A stretch of 31,891 nt of DNA from an uncultured Flavobacteriales bacterium (GCA_946479985.1 CAMLIF010000032.1:1-31891); one strand, 5' to 3'; shown: positions 16,801 to 25,684, counted from the first letter of the stretch. Notes: generated by a model from the letters alone, not told the origin. Program-made: numbers and translations.

Positions 16801-18508
16801 TCGTTCCCTTGAGATCAATATCTATATCAGCCAAAACTTTCGAGTCCGGCGAACCTAAGTTCAGGATTCCCAGATCGGCTTTTGTGATTTTCAGATCGAA
16901 ATCAAATTTCTGGATTTTGTTCACGTCCACACTTCCGTCAAAATGCATTGCAAGATGAGGATCGGTAATATCAATCTGCGATTTGAATACATTGTCGACG
17001 AATGATCCGTCGTAAACCTTGATATTGGAATAACCGTATTGATTGAACCCGAATTTCTGGAAATCTCCTGACAATTCTGTGATACGGATCACGTCTTCCT
17101 GGCCCACAACTCCGGTTAAGAATGCAGAGCCCGTGACAGATCCGAAAATATCCTGGCTGATAAATTTTCCTAGTTGGAAACTATCGATGTAAACATCATA
17201 ATTGCTGTTCGCTGTTTTCGTAAATGCGTAACCGCCTTCTTTCAGTTCAGTGAACTGTATTCCGTTATTCAGGCGTACATTCCCAAGACCGGTACCAATT
17301 CGCTGAGATGACATCACGAACTGTTTCATCTCGCCGTCTACCTTAACATCACGCAATTCAACAAACTCAAGCTGATCAATCATAGGCTGGAGCTCAATTT
17401 GCTTGATTCCAGCAGATTTCGGTAAATGAAGGGCTTTCAGATCATCAAAATCAACGTAACAGTATTCCAGTTGTTCATTCAGTTTCGCTTTATTTTCCAA
17501 TGAAAAATCGGGTAATACAAAATCACCTCTTACAACGGAACGTTTTCCGAAACGCAAATCAAGATCGGTCAAATGCAAATCATCTAAAGGTCTGGTTAAT
17601 TTACTGCTCAAACGAACTATTTGATCCATTCCTTCCAATGCCGGAACGAAATAAGACACATCTTTCAGATCAACAGAACTGGAATCAATACTTGCATCGA
17701 AACGCACTTTTGAATTGAAATGACTGAAGTCATCAAACGATTTTACACGCAAATCAAAATGCGACGCATAAATAGAAGTTGTTGGTGTTTCAATTGTAAT
17801 ATTCTTGAGCAAAACCCCGTTTTTAGGATTGATTAAAACCCCTAACTTCAGTTGTTTTAATACTAGCCCGCTTTGCTCCCGTGCGCTGAACGAATTCATG
17901 TTGAACCCGATAACCTCGTCTTTCGAACTAAACTTGCCAATAGACAGATTTACATGTTTGAAATGCATGTGATCATAATCCAATCCGTAAGCTAATTTTG
18001 GCTTTCGATTATCGTCATAAGAAAGATCAATGTTTTTCAGATTCAATTCCCTGACCTCAACTGCCATTGGCTTCGATGTTGATTTCTTCGGCTTGTTGCT
18101 GCTAAAATAATCGACTATAAAATCAAAATTGAAATCTCCGGTTTTGGCATTTTTATTAATTCCAATCCTGCCCTGATCAATCAGAACATTTGAAACAACA
18201 ATCCTGTTTCCGGGTAAACTCAATGTTTGAAGGCGTACGTCAATGGTTCCGACAGATAGCAGCGTGTCTTTGTCCAGATCTTCAACATAAACATCTTTGA
18301 GTAAAACACGGTTTATGAATACAATATCGATCTTACCGATACGCATTTCGGTATTCAATTCCGAAGAAAGATAGTCTGTAGCTACATTACCCAGAAAGGT
18401 TTGAAACGAACTGGTACGTATCAGGAAGGCGAGCAGTATAATCAGAAACAGTATCCACTCGAAAGTGATACCGATGGTTCTACCTATAATTTTGAGTAAT
18501 TTCGCCAT
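13868..18508 (-). CDS. tamB: TamB-family translocation/assembly protein (DUF490)
   Basis: This 1546-residue protein has one N-terminal signal-anchor helix (about residues 14-32, ITFEWILFLIILLAFLIRT). It is followed by over 1,400 residues of repeating beta structure typical of AsmA/TamB-type proteins, which form a hydrophobic groove across the periplasm. The C-terminal DUF490 region is recognisable (LELALNLNVTNEARVNLIF, IEAYGNAPNLKIE, GGSISWTGTPYDANMRLAV). A Lys/Arg-rich tail (GSRKKRKKKK) precedes the end. Family members work with BamA-like proteins in outer-membrane protein assembly or carry phospholipids to the outer membrane. The start is fixed by the anchor helix. It is divergent from tsaD with only 22 bp between start codons. 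Confidence 0.9.
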   Translation of the reverse strand: MAKLLKIIGRTIGITFEWILFLIILLAFLIRTSSFQTFLGNVATDYLSSELNTEMRIGKIDIVFINRVLLKDVYVEDLDKDTLLSVGTIDVRLQTLSLPGNRIVVSNVLIDQGRIGINKNAKTGDFNFDFIVDYFSSNKPKKSTSKPMAVEVRELNLKNIDLSYDDNRKPKLAYGLDYDHMHFKHVNLSIGKFSSKDEVIGFNMNSFSAREQSGLVLKQLKLGVLINPKNGVLLKNITIETPTTSIYASHFDLRVKSFDDFSHFNSKVRFDASIDSSSVDLKDVSYFVPALEGMDQIVRLSSKLTRPLDDLHLTDLDLRFGKRSVVRGDFVLPDFSLENKAKLNEQLEYCYVDFDDLKALHLPKSAGIKQIELQPMIDQLEFVELRDVKVDGEMKQFVMSSQRIGTGLGNVRLNNGIQFTELKEGGYAFTKTANSNYDVYIDSFQLGKFISQDIFGSVTGSAFLTGVVGQEDVIRITELSGDFQKFGFNQYGYSNIKVYDGSFVDNVFKSQIDITDPHLAMHFDGSVDVNKIQKFDFDLKITKADLGILNLGSPDSKVLADIDIDLKGTNIDDYSGQIIINSLVYTQDEKTIGVPQLDLTIDRGATSDNIVLASDVLDMTMNGKITSGNLVAVLNNSFAKVLPTFIKPMTLTKKNAAAEFFQADITLKNTEEILELYAPDLHIAYGTKIDVAYNSKTDLQTLDLKSDEIAILPQQKDSAKAPQRQFFRNLHVKESLQKGNLVASISADRAAYNDSLYVDSFQVNIAGHQSAFNTKVLWNQGKADPASFEFDTEFKPDNEISGVVKPSYFSVQGQRWEIKQPSEYDIAVSDQRIFIDKLLLERETQSVRLDGVLSNKEEDVINLDIKGLHVEEFSKIFDPNLDVTGVLYAHASLKTPFTLPQAEGNIDLTNFYVNKTEIGNIGVSQVTWNPVKEALIINGGSLTYNTVATDEPALGFSGSFYPMREKDNYGLQIKFNGTDLKFANAFVDPEVVSNIKGNLKGSLKVRGETASPEISGEVNLNDAGAKIGILGTTYKMSGKLKFDGKNDVISGTLPVYDEDGNVAIADLQVSHSDFANFDINLDFWFDNESVSGVYHKPFTGKFMVLNTKYKEGEIYYGTAFASGYANLAIHNDLTEIDVHAKTEKGTEVSLPMYGASDISDFDFIEFYDPNKKVSSNTVTSGGLELALNLNVTNEARVNLIFNPITGDAIEAYGNAPNLKIEISNTVKMTGEYKFARSPEGKRGGYDIVLPPIETRFDLIEGGSISWTGTPYDANMRLAVVKTVTADLNTLEQDENGTGVSRRRKVDCMMYVNGKLSKPEITVDVKLQEPAVGSERALVTRATGTVEDEQKQWFNLLAFSSFAPINGGSGVSSGTALEMGGQKVNQFLQNTGAKDFGVEAGTGGGKVTYVKTFGPNVIVKGSGGVAVEDDGQNSSSSLMGDMSVDILLNDDGSFRLTIFNQPNGTNPLNSSENGDYTQGIGLSYSEEFDKTKDSRLIKAVKDPFNKKGSRKKRKKKKIPTSTYVNPQEFKKEGEDPLTPETPTEMPE
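18487..18494 (+). promoter_or_regulatory. -7 box (TAATTTTG) for tsaD, inside the tamB coding region
   Basis: This is an exact TAnnTTTG match 36 bases before the tsaD TTG start, lying within the first codons of tamB on the other strand. No TTG -33 element is obvious. Confidence 0.4.
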
Positions 18509-18516
18509 TTAACATA

Positions 18517-18524
18517 CAAAAATA
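18517..18524 (-). promoter_or_regulatory. -7 box (TATTTTTG) for tamB
   Basis: This is an exact TAnnTTTG match on the minus strand, ending 8 bases before the tamB ATG. If used, the message would have almost no leader. Its -35 side lies within tsaD. Confidence 0.35.
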
Positions 18525-18530
18525 ACAAAG

Positions 18531-19559
18531 TTGGGGCAAAAAGACATCGTCATTTTAGGAATTGAATCATCTTGTGATGATACATCGGCTTCTGTCCTTC
18601 AAAATAACCGTGTTTTGTCCAATATAACTGCGAACCAGAAAGTTCATGAAAGTTATGGCGGAGTTGTTCCGGAACTGGCTTCACGAGCACACCAGCAGAA
18701 CATTGTTCCTGTGGTTCACGAAGCATTAAAAAAGGCAAATATCACACTGCAAAAGGTTGACGCTATTGCTTTTACACGCGGACCCGGCTTAATGGGATCA
18801 TTGGTTGTAGGCTGCTCATTTGCCAAGGCACTTGCTCTTGCAACACGGCTCCCGCTGATCGATGTAAACCACATGCACGCGCATATTTTGGCGCACTTTA
18901 TTGACGAAGGAATTCCTGTTCCAAAATTTCCATTTATTTGTTTAACTGTCTCCGGAGGACACACTCAGTTGGTTTTGGTTGATTCACCTTTGGAAATGAA
19001 AATTTTAGGCTCAACAATAGACGATGCCGCCGGCGAAGCTTTTGATAAAATCGCAAAAATCCTTGGGCTGCCTTATCCGGGAGGGCCTTTGGTCGACAAA
19101 TTGGCCCAAACAGGAAACCCTCTTGCCTTTCAATTTGCCGAACCGAAAGTAGATGGCTACAATTTTAGCTTCAGCGGGCTAAAAACATCTGTTTTATACA
19201 GAATTCAGAAAGAACTGAAACTCAATCCGCACTTTATCACGGAAAATCTTGCCGATCTTTGTGCATCCGTTCAACATACCATTTTAACCATTCTCTTTAA
19301 CCAGTTGAAACGCGTTAGTGCCGATACCGGAATTAAAGAAATTGCTATTGCGGGTGGAGTTTCGGCAAACTCAGGTCTGAGAAACCGGCTAACGGAAACC
19401 GGAAAACAACTCAATTGGAATGTGTTCATTCCCAAATTTGAATACTGTACTGATAATGCAGCGATGATCGCTATGGCCGGAAAATTTCTTTTTGATGCCG
19501 GAATTTTCGCTGACCAAACAGTTAGTGCTCAAGCAAGAAAAGAATTCACTCGCTCATGA
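18531..19559 (+). CDS. tsaD: tRNA N6-threonylcarbamoyladenosine synthase component TsaD
   Basis: This 342-residue protein is the full length of TsaD/Gcp, which with TsaB and TsaE transfers the threonylcarbamoyl group to A37 of ANN-decoding tRNAs. Motifs are ILGIESSCDDTSASVL, the metal-binding H114-M-H-A-H118 pair (HxxxH), TVSGGHTQLVLV, DDAAGEAFDKIAKILGLPYPGG, FSFSGLKT, IAGGVSANSGLR and YCTDNAAMIA. No ATG or GTG is available before the conserved N-terminus: the frame has a stop at 18510-18512, and TTG at 18531 is the only sensible start. The stop overlaps the next gene's start by 4 bp. Confidence 0.97.
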   Translation: MGQKDIVILGIESSCDDTSASVLQNNRVLSNITANQKVHESYGGVVPELASRAHQQNIVPVVHEALKKANITLQKVDAIAFTRGPGLMGSLVVGCSFAKALALATRLPLIDVNHMHAHILAHFIDEGIPVPKFPFICLTVSGGHTQLVLVDSPLEMKILGSTIDDAAGEAFDKIAKILGLPYPGGPLVDKLAQTGNPLAFQFAEPKVDGYNFSFSGLKTSVLYRIQKELKLNPHFITENLADLCASVQHTILTILFNQLKRVSADTGIKEIAIAGGVSANSGLRNRLTETGKQLNWNVFIPKFEYCTDNAAMIAMAGKFLFDAGIFADQTVSAQARKEFTRS

Positions 19560-20899
19560 AAGACGAACGAATAGTATTACCGGAAGAATTTGTGAAACGC
19601 GTTCAAAACGATCCGTTCCTGGGAAACGATCTGATTGAAGCCCTGGAAACAAAAGCTCCGGTTTCATTGAGAACACATCCCGTGAAAGGCAGGAATCTTT
19701 TTTCAGGTTCTACTAAAATACCATGGTCTGAAAACGGGAAATGGCTTGCTGAACGACCGGTTTTTACACTCGATCCACATTTCCACGCCGGCAGTTATTA
19801 TCCGCAGGAAGCAGGTTCACAGCTACTCGATTTTGTTCTAAAGAATATTGATCTTCCGGAAGAACCAATTATGGTAGACTTATGCGCTGCACCAGGTGGA
19901 AAGAGCACTTTAATTCTGGATTATTTAAACGGGAAAGGACTCCTACTATCAAATGAAATTATTCCGAATCGTGCACGCATACTTTATGAGAACATCACAA
20001 AATGGGGTGCTGTAAATTCTGTAATCAGTAATAATGCACCTGAAGCATTTCAAAAACTGAATTCCTTTTTTGACTGTATTGTGGCAGACGTTCCCTGTTC
20101 CGGTGAAGGAATGTTCCGGAAAGACACTGAAAGTCGTTCTGAATGGTCGGAAAGCAATGTTGAAATGTGTTCTGTACGTCAGCGCGACATCATTGAAAGT
20201 TGCTGGGATAGTCTTAAGACCGGAGGGTTCCTAATTTATTCAACCTGTACTTTCAATTCGCTTGAGAATGAAGACAATATTGCCTGGATTTGCGATGAAT
20301 TAGGTGCGGAATACGTAAACATTGATTTTCCGGAATTATTCAAATCCAGAAACGGAATTGGTGCATACGCACTCCCCGGTAAAGTTGATACTGAAGGGTT
20401 TTATATTGCTGTTCTAAGAAAAACTGCTGAATCGAGACCTTCAAAGAAAAAGAATAAATCAACCGTATTACAAGAAATAGTTGGCGACAAAGAATTGTCT
20501 ACCGCTTTAAAAAATTCCGACAGCCATATTCCAGTACTTTGGAAAGAAAAAGCCTGGTTAATTCCAAAAAGTAAACAAGTTGAAATTCAGGAACTGATTC
20601 ATTCGCTAAGCGTTTTTAAAATTGGGGTTACACTTGCAGAACCTGCACGAAAAGGCTGGATCTGGAACGAAGGATTTGCTTTTTCTCCCGAGTTTATCTC
20701 CGAAAATGTTCCACGAATTGCACTAACGAAGCATGAAGCGTTACATTATCTTAAGGGAGAAACATTCCCGCTTGAATCGGGAAACGGGTACGCGTTGGTT
20801 CAATTTGAGGGCAGTACGCTAGGATGGATCAAACGAATTGATAAGCGTTTCAACAATTGTTATCCTAAAGAATGGCGGATCAGAATGAAGATAGACTAA
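19556..20899 (+). CDS. RsmB/RsmF-type RNA (cytosine-5) methyltransferase
   Basis: This 447-residue SAM-dependent methyltransferase belongs to the NOL1/NOP2/Sun family. It has the SAM-binding motif VDLCAAPGGKSTLILDYL, then DVPC181-SGEGMF and YSTC231-TFNSLENE. These are the two conserved cysteines, the second forming the covalent bond with cytosine. The C-terminal ~150 residues fit the extra RsmF-type C-terminal and PUA-like region (HEALHYLKGETFPL, GYALVQFEGSTLGWIKRI). The likely substrate is a cytosine in 16S rRNA, as for RsmF, but a tRNA target cannot be excluded. The gene starts at an ATG inside the tsaD stop (ATGA), which implies translational coupling. Confidence 0.88.
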   Translation: MKDERIVLPEEFVKRVQNDPFLGNDLIEALETKAPVSLRTHPVKGRNLFSGSTKIPWSENGKWLAERPVFTLDPHFHAGSYYPQEAGSQLLDFVLKNIDLPEEPIMVDLCAAPGGKSTLILDYLNGKGLLLSNEIIPNRARILYENITKWGAVNSVISNNAPEAFQKLNSFFDCIVADVPCSGEGMFRKDTESRSEWSESNVEMCSVRQRDIIESCWDSLKTGGFLIYSTCTFNSLENEDNIAWICDELGAEYVNIDFPELFKSRNGIGAYALPGKVDTEGFYIAVLRKTAESRPSKKKNKSTVLQEIVGDKELSTALKNSDSHIPVLWKEKAWLIPKSKQVEIQELIHSLSVFKIGVTLAEPARKGWIWNEGFAFSPEFISENVPRIALTKHEALHYLKGETFPLESGNGYALVQFEGSTLGWIKRIDKRFNNCYPKEWRIRMKID

Positions 20900-20934
20900 A
20901 CTTAACTTAACACGAAGACAAAGACTTTAGACCG

Positions 20935-21462
20935 CTATTTCGTTGGCCTGTACGCCTGAATAGTTCCCTTTTTGAGGTCATTGAAATTCATGGTAGTTAC
21001 CCCCACTTTTTTACCGTATTGTCCTGTATTCTGGTGGATTAATTCAACGGTTCCATCATCGTGAACAGCATAAACAATCGCCGTGTGATGATAAAATGTT
21101 TCGGTATACTCCATGTTTCCGTCAATCTTCCCTTTCAGCTCCACCTTCTCGAACTGAAGAATATCTCCAGGCTGAATACATTCTTTTTTCCAATATACTT
21201 TTGTTCCGTAATTGAGTAATCCGTCCCAGGAGGCATTTACTTTATTGAGAGCAAGATTTGCCAGGTCCCAGCATTCACCTCTGTCAACTTTCTTTCCTAT
21301 GTACGGTTTTACGACATTCAAGATCTCCAGGTTCAAAGTATTCGTAGAATCACATGAAGCCGGAATCTGCGCGTCGACACGGAAGCAAAGAAGTAAGATG
21401 AATGTGGAACAAAGCGCTTTCACTAACAATTGATTTTTAGCTATAACTTGTTTTACAACCAT
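20935..21462 (-). CDS. Exported CHAP/NlpC-P60-like cysteine peptidase or amidase (putative)
   Basis: This 175-residue protein has a hydrophobic N-terminal export signal (about 12-32, LLVKALCSTFILLLCFRVDA). The mature domain shows a CHAP-like order of catalytic residues: C64 in RGECWDLANLAL, PGDILQFE at about 98-105, H126 in HHTAIVY, and LIH-Q-N at 141-145 as the third polar position. Such enzymes cut peptide cross-links or amide bonds in peptidoglycan. The match is by motif only, so another papain-like activity is possible. It follows the porin-like gene after 3 bp on the same strand and is surely co-transcribed with it. Confidence 0.6.
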   Translation of the reverse strand: MVVKQVIAKNQLLVKALCSTFILLLCFRVDAQIPASCDSTNTLNLEILNVVKPYIGKKVDRGECWDLANLALNKVNASWDGLLNYGTKVYWKKECIQPGDILQFEKVELKGKIDGNMEYTETFYHHTAIVYAVHDDGTVELIHQNTGQYGKKVGVTTMNFNDLKKGTIQAYRPTK

Positions 21463-21465
21463 AAG

Positions 21466-22800
21466 TTACAAACTTATTTGATATTGTAAAACATACATAT
21501 TTTTCCTTGAGCTTTCAATATTTTCTCCAACTGAATTTGTAATAAATATCGGACGGTTCTGTATTCCGAAAGTCAACTTTCCAAATCCGTTTCCATGAAT
21601 CAACCAATTCACCCCGCCTTCAATTACTACAGAAGGATCTTTCAAAGCTTCAAACTGGCTGTATTGTGTTCCGGCATAGATTTGCAGCGTTCCCTTGTCA
21701 GATAAGAGATTGTCCTTAAATTTGTAAGCAAACTGTCCGAAAACAACATTCCCGGTACCAATCATTGGATATGAAACACCACCTCCGTTCAAGGTGCCCT
21801 GCCCTGCCATTACACCGTTAACAGGATTCATTGCACCATTCATTCTTAAGTAATTTTTCCCGTAGTTAAAACTATTGTACGCCAGATAACCTGTAACCGC
21901 CGCTCCTTTTTCTCCAACAGGTAATTCTGTAAAAGCATCCAGTCCTAGAAGCAGCATATTTTCACGAACGGTATCATTCTGTTCGTTTGTCCGCCACATA
22001 GCATTATTTTGCTGAATCCAGCCCGTACCTATATTCAATACCTTTTTCTTTCCATAATACGTTCCGTTCAAATAAGGAACAGTATAACTTTCCTTCTCCT
22101 TAAACTGCCAGACAAGGTAACCGGATGTTTGCATTTTCGGTGGTTCCAGACTAAAATTAGATGCAGACGAGATACCAGAAACGGCAACAGTACTATTCTT
22201 TACCGTAAAAGGATTGGAAAGTGCAACTCTGTATTGCAATCGCACAATTTCACCCTTTGCGTAGAGCGATAATTTCCGGGCAAACTGGTCATTCACTCCA
22301 TTGGTTACCTGCTGATACAGGGGTGCATCTGCTCCGAGAATGTTTGCAACAGAAGGTGCCGAAAAGCGAGACATCCCACTCCATGCTGTCAATCCTCCAC
22401 CAATCTGTAATTGTGGTAAGACTTTATATTCCGTAACTGCATCATGAAAAAAAGATCCGGTATGTCGTGGCTGCAAACTAGTGAGATTATTCTGTCCGAA
22501 TTGCGTATAAAAAAAGATCCGATCCGTCAACTGCCCGAAAAATTGTATTCTCAGGCGGCGAATTCCAATATCACCTCGCGAGGAACCGGCATCAAATCCA
22601 TCAATGGCAGATCCCGGGTTTAAATCTGAATAACGTGCCCAGGTTTGAGCAAGAAAACTTCCTTTCAGGTAATGTGTGCCTGATTGATTCAAATTCTTTT
22701 TCAGTTCCGGAAGAGAGAATTCAGAAGTGTCTTTCCAGTTTGCTTGTGCCAAAGAGTTCAATGAGAGCAATAGAACGTTTAAAAACAGTATTCTTTTCAT
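21466..22800 (-). CDS. Outer-membrane beta-barrel protein, porin O/P-like
   Basis: This 444-residue protein has a signal peptide (MKRILFLNVLLLSLNSLAQA). The rest has alternating aromatic/hydrophobic strands typical of an outer-membrane barrel (HYLKGSFLAQTWARYSDL, IGIRRLRIQFFGQLTDRIFFYTQFGQNN, LSLYAKGEIVRLQYRVAL, FGKLTFGIQNRP) and a C-terminal strand YVLQYQISL. RRLRIQFFGQLTDRIFFYTQ resembles the early strands of phosphate-selective porin O/P family proteins, but the solute is unknown. The CHAP-like gene follows after 3 bp. Confidence 0.75.
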   Translation of the reverse strand: MKRILFLNVLLLSLNSLAQANWKDTSEFSLPELKKNLNQSGTHYLKGSFLAQTWARYSDLNPGSAIDGFDAGSSRGDIGIRRLRIQFFGQLTDRIFFYTQFGQNNLTSLQPRHTGSFFHDAVTEYKVLPQLQIGGGLTAWSGMSRFSAPSVANILGADAPLYQQVTNGVNDQFARKLSLYAKGEIVRLQYRVALSNPFTVKNSTVAVSGISSASNFSLEPPKMQTSGYLVWQFKEKESYTVPYLNGTYYGKKKVLNIGTGWIQQNNAMWRTNEQNDTVRENMLLLGLDAFTELPVGEKGAAVTGYLAYNSFNYGKNYLRMNGAMNPVNGVMAGQGTLNGGGVSYPMIGTGNVVFGQFAYKFKDNLLSDKGTLQIYAGTQYSQFEALKDPSVVIEGGVNWLIHGNGFGKLTFGIQNRPIFITNSVGENIESSRKNMYVLQYQISL

Positions 22801-22870
22801 AGGCGTTAAAATTACAGTTTTAAACTTTCAGCTATGTCATAATGCACCCTGGTAAAATCCCGAAAACGAA

Positions 22871-22898
22871 AAAAGGACCAGCCTCCGCTGGTCCTTTT
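22871..22898 (-). terminator. Intrinsic terminator of the large T9SS adhesin gene
   Basis: AAAAGGACCAGC and GCTGGTCCTTTT form a perfect 12-bp stem around CTCC. On the minus strand the stem runs into T residues. It lies 20 bases past the stop at 22919. Confidence 0.9.
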
Positions 22899-22918
22899 CT
22901 TAATAATCGGATCAATTA

Positions 22919-25609
22919 TTAACGTTGAATAGACATAGAACCCTGGAATTCTTCTTTGCTATCATCGTATTTATTTTTAACTCGGGCAACCCAGTTGTAA
23001 GCTCCCTGAGGTGCAACCTGACCGTGGTAAGTTCCATCCCATCTAGCGTTAACATCGTGTGTTTCCCAGATAATTTCTCCCCAACGGTTGAAAATAATCA
23101 GTTCGAAGTCAAACTCATCAATTCCGTCTACAAAGAATCCCCATGTTTGGTTGAATTCATCTCCATCAGGAGTAAATGTATTCGGAGCGTAGAAAATGAT
23201 ATCACTCACTACTTGTAATGTGAATTCAACAGTATCGACACATCCCACTTCGGATACAACAACCAACTGTACCGGGTAATTTCCTACTACACCTTCAGGG
23301 AAGGTAAATGTTGGATTTTCCTGAGTACTTGAAGATGGTGTTGCTCCAGGAGCTGACCACGTCCATGAAACCACTCCTGGCGTACTTTGATCCTGACCAA
23401 CAACCGTTGTTTCATAGAACGTAGTTGGATTAGCAGAGAAAGCAAAGCTCGCCACCGGGTTATCAACTACCTGAACAATTCCAGGGAAGTTACCAACTGT
23501 AATACAACCGTCAACGGAAGTAACTGTTACTGTCATATCGTAAATTCCGCTATTCGGGTATTGGTGATCAAAGCCTGTAGGTCCGGTATACAATTCAGAT
23601 GTTCCGTCACCAAACTCAACATTCATTGTTGCAATTGAAGACTGGTTTGTAGAGTTATTGATGAAAGTAAAATCACCAGGTACACATTGCGTAGTTACAT
23701 TCGGAGCGAATAACGGTTCCACAGCAACCGGGAATGTAATTGTCATACATTCGTTATCTGTAGGTGATCCACATTGTTCCGACAAAGTAACACAATATTG
23801 TGTGATATCAGTAGACGGATCAACAGTGATTGACTGCCCTGTTCCGATAGCAGTACCGTTTTCAGTCCATGAATATGTATATGCTGTACTACCTCCTGAT
23901 CCTGTTGCTGTAAGCATAGTAGAGCTCTCAGGACATAAGAACATGTCAGGAGTAACACTTGTAATTGCTAAAGGAGCAGGCTCATTCATTGTAACTGTAG
24001 TTGTAATTACACAACCATTTTGATCGGTAATAGTTACCAGGTGAGGACCAACATTTAAGTCGTTTGCAGCTTGAGCGGTAGAACTTGAACCAGCCCAAAC
24101 ATAAGAGTAGTTGGGAGTTCCTCCCGTTACCTGCAAGGCTGCCATACCATCTGAACCACTATTACAAGAAACATCTGTTTGTCCTGCAATGATCACGTTC
24201 ATACCTGGTATTTCAGTAACTGTTACTGTAACAACATCTGTACAACCGTTAGTAGAAGATACAGTACAATTGTACACACCCGCTGCTAATCCAGTTGCAG
24301 TGGCAGTTGTTTGATTCGCCGGATCATCCCAGCTGTAAGTAATTGTTCCGGCTGCAGTTGTTGAAGCAGTTGCAGTACCATCAGAACCGCCAGGACAAGT
24401 TACCTGAGTTGTTGTACCGTTGAAAGTTGCAAGTGCATTAGGCACAGTTACGTTCACGTTTGCTGTACATCCTGCAGCGTTCGTAATTGTACATGTGTAA
24501 GGCCCGGCAACAAGATTAGTTGCTGTTTGTGTTGTTTGTCCACCCGGAGACCATAAAAAGGTGAATGGTCCGCCTGTTGTACTGGTTACATTTGCAGTTG
24601 CTGTTCCACTTCCACCATTACAGTAGTCAGTAGTAGCTGTTGCATTACCGGCAACACTCACACGAGTAATCCAGGTTGTATCACTAACCGCACCCGTTGC
24701 TACACCACAAGAACTTCCGGTAAGAAAATATCCTGTAGTTCCCGGAGGAGGAGTGTTAATAGTTAAGACTCCACCGTTGTATGGGAAGTTTTGATTTAAA
24801 GTACTGTGCCATTGAGTAGCCCCACCAGGTGCAGTAATTGCAGTATAAGGAATAGTTGAAATCGTATAAGAGTTTGTATTTGAAGGAGATGTTGGAGTCC
24901 AGCGTTTACCGTCAGAAGTTGCTGTCCAAACAGTCATGTTTCTTCCCGGAGTGATATGAGCAACTGATCCACTGTTGTTTTCAGTACCCTGCACAGCTAC
25001 ACCACCATTCCATGTGGAACATACCGTTTTAGAACCGATGAACATTTCAATGATGTTTGAAGTTTCATAAAAAACGATTCCTGCGTATACACATTGGCTT
25101 GTACAACTATACATTGTAACACTATTGTACAATACAACGAATTTTCTGTTAGGCGCAGTCCCTAATGTTTGGTATTGAACAGGTCCGCTAGTTGCACCGG
25201 TCGGGTATAAATCACCATAACACAACATAGCAGCATTAAAACACTGGCTAAGCGACATGTTAGGCAAAGTTTGCGACGAGTTCAAAGACCATGGACAGTA
25301 TCCGTTTGCCTGAGCTGTATTAAATGAAATCAAACCATTCGAACCGATGATACAGTTTGAAAAGTTGGAACCATAAAAATTAAATGTGAAGCCCATTGGA
25401 ATAACACCACTCCAGTTATCATCACCTAACGAAACTGAACCTGGATTATTGAGGTTTAAACCTCCACCACCACTTCCTGAACCACAGTCAGTAATAGTAA
25501 CGGTCTGACCCTGACATACTGTAGCATCTGTTCCTAAACAAACCGACACTTGTGCATTCATCGATGTGACTGCAACTAATCCTACAAGGAGTGTAAATAT
25601 TTTTTTCAT
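22919..25609 (-). CDS. Large secreted adhesin with SprB repeats, PKD domains and T9SS type B sorting domain
   Basis: This protein has about 896 residues. A signal peptide (MKKIFTLLVGLVAVTSMNAQ) is followed by a nidogen-like N-terminal domain (about 35-240: GFTFNFYGSNFSNCIIGSNGLISF, FVVLYNSVTMY). Three SprB-type repeats follow (about 320-560), each with a GSDGTA/GTATA element, an S/VW core and a cysteine near NGC. Then come an Ig-like domain, two PKD domains (about 655-800) and a C-terminal gliding-motility type B sorting domain (FYAPNTFTPDGDEFNQTWGF, ELIIFNRWGEIIWET, WDGTYHGQVAPQGAYNWVARVK). Type B domains direct export and surface attachment through T9SS, and SprB-like repeats suggest adhesion or gliding. 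The ATG at 25609 is chosen because the signal peptide starts there. Confidence 0.9.
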   Translation of the reverse strand: MKKIFTLLVGLVAVTSMNAQVSVCLGTDATVCQGQTVTITDCGSGSGGGGLNLNNPGSVSLGDDNWSGVIPMGFTFNFYGSNFSNCIIGSNGLISFNTAQANGYCPWSLNSSQTLPNMSLSQCFNAAMLCYGDLYPTGATSGPVQYQTLGTAPNRKFVVLYNSVTMYSCTSQCVYAGIVFYETSNIIEMFIGSKTVCSTWNGGVAVQGTENNSGSVAHITPGRNMTVWTATSDGKRWTPTSPSNTNSYTISTIPYTAITAPGGATQWHSTLNQNFPYNGGVLTINTPPPGTTGYFLTGSSCGVATGAVSDTTWITRVSVAGNATATTDYCNGGSGTATANVTSTTGGPFTFLWSPGGQTTQTATNLVAGPYTCTITNAAGCTANVNVTVPNALATFNGTTTQVTCPGGSDGTATASTTAAGTITYSWDDPANQTTATATGLAAGVYNCTVSSTNGCTDVVTVTVTEIPGMNVIIAGQTDVSCNSGSDGMAALQVTGGTPNYSYVWAGSSSTAQAANDLNVGPHLVTITDQNGCVITTTVTMNEPAPLAITSVTPDMFLCPESSTMLTATGSGGSTAYTYSWTENGTAIGTGQSITVDPSTDITQYCVTLSEQCGSPTDNECMTITFPVAVEPLFAPNVTTQCVPGDFTFINNSTNQSSIATMNVEFGDGTSELYTGPTGFDHQYPNSGIYDMTVTVTSVDGCITVGNFPGIVQVVDNPVASFAFSANPTTFYETTVVGQDQSTPGVVSWTWSAPGATPSSSTQENPTFTFPEGVVGNYPVQLVVVSEVGCVDTVEFTLQVVSDIIFYAPNTFTPDGDEFNQTWGFFVDGIDEFDFELIIFNRWGEIIWETHDVNARWDGTYHGQVAPQGAYNWVARVKNKYDDSKEEFQGSMSIQR

Positions 25610-25676
25610 AATTGTAAACTCTGTATTGCCAAAACGCAAATTAAAAGTTAGGGTTGCTTTATAATTTGAATTAGTA

Positions 25677-25684
25677 CAAAGATA
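25677..25684 (-). promoter_or_regulatory. -7 box (TATCTTTG) for the T9SS adhesin gene
   Basis: This is an exact TAnnTTTG match on the minus strand, giving a leader of about 60 bases before the ATG at 25609. No TTG stands at the expected -33 position. Confidence 0.35.
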
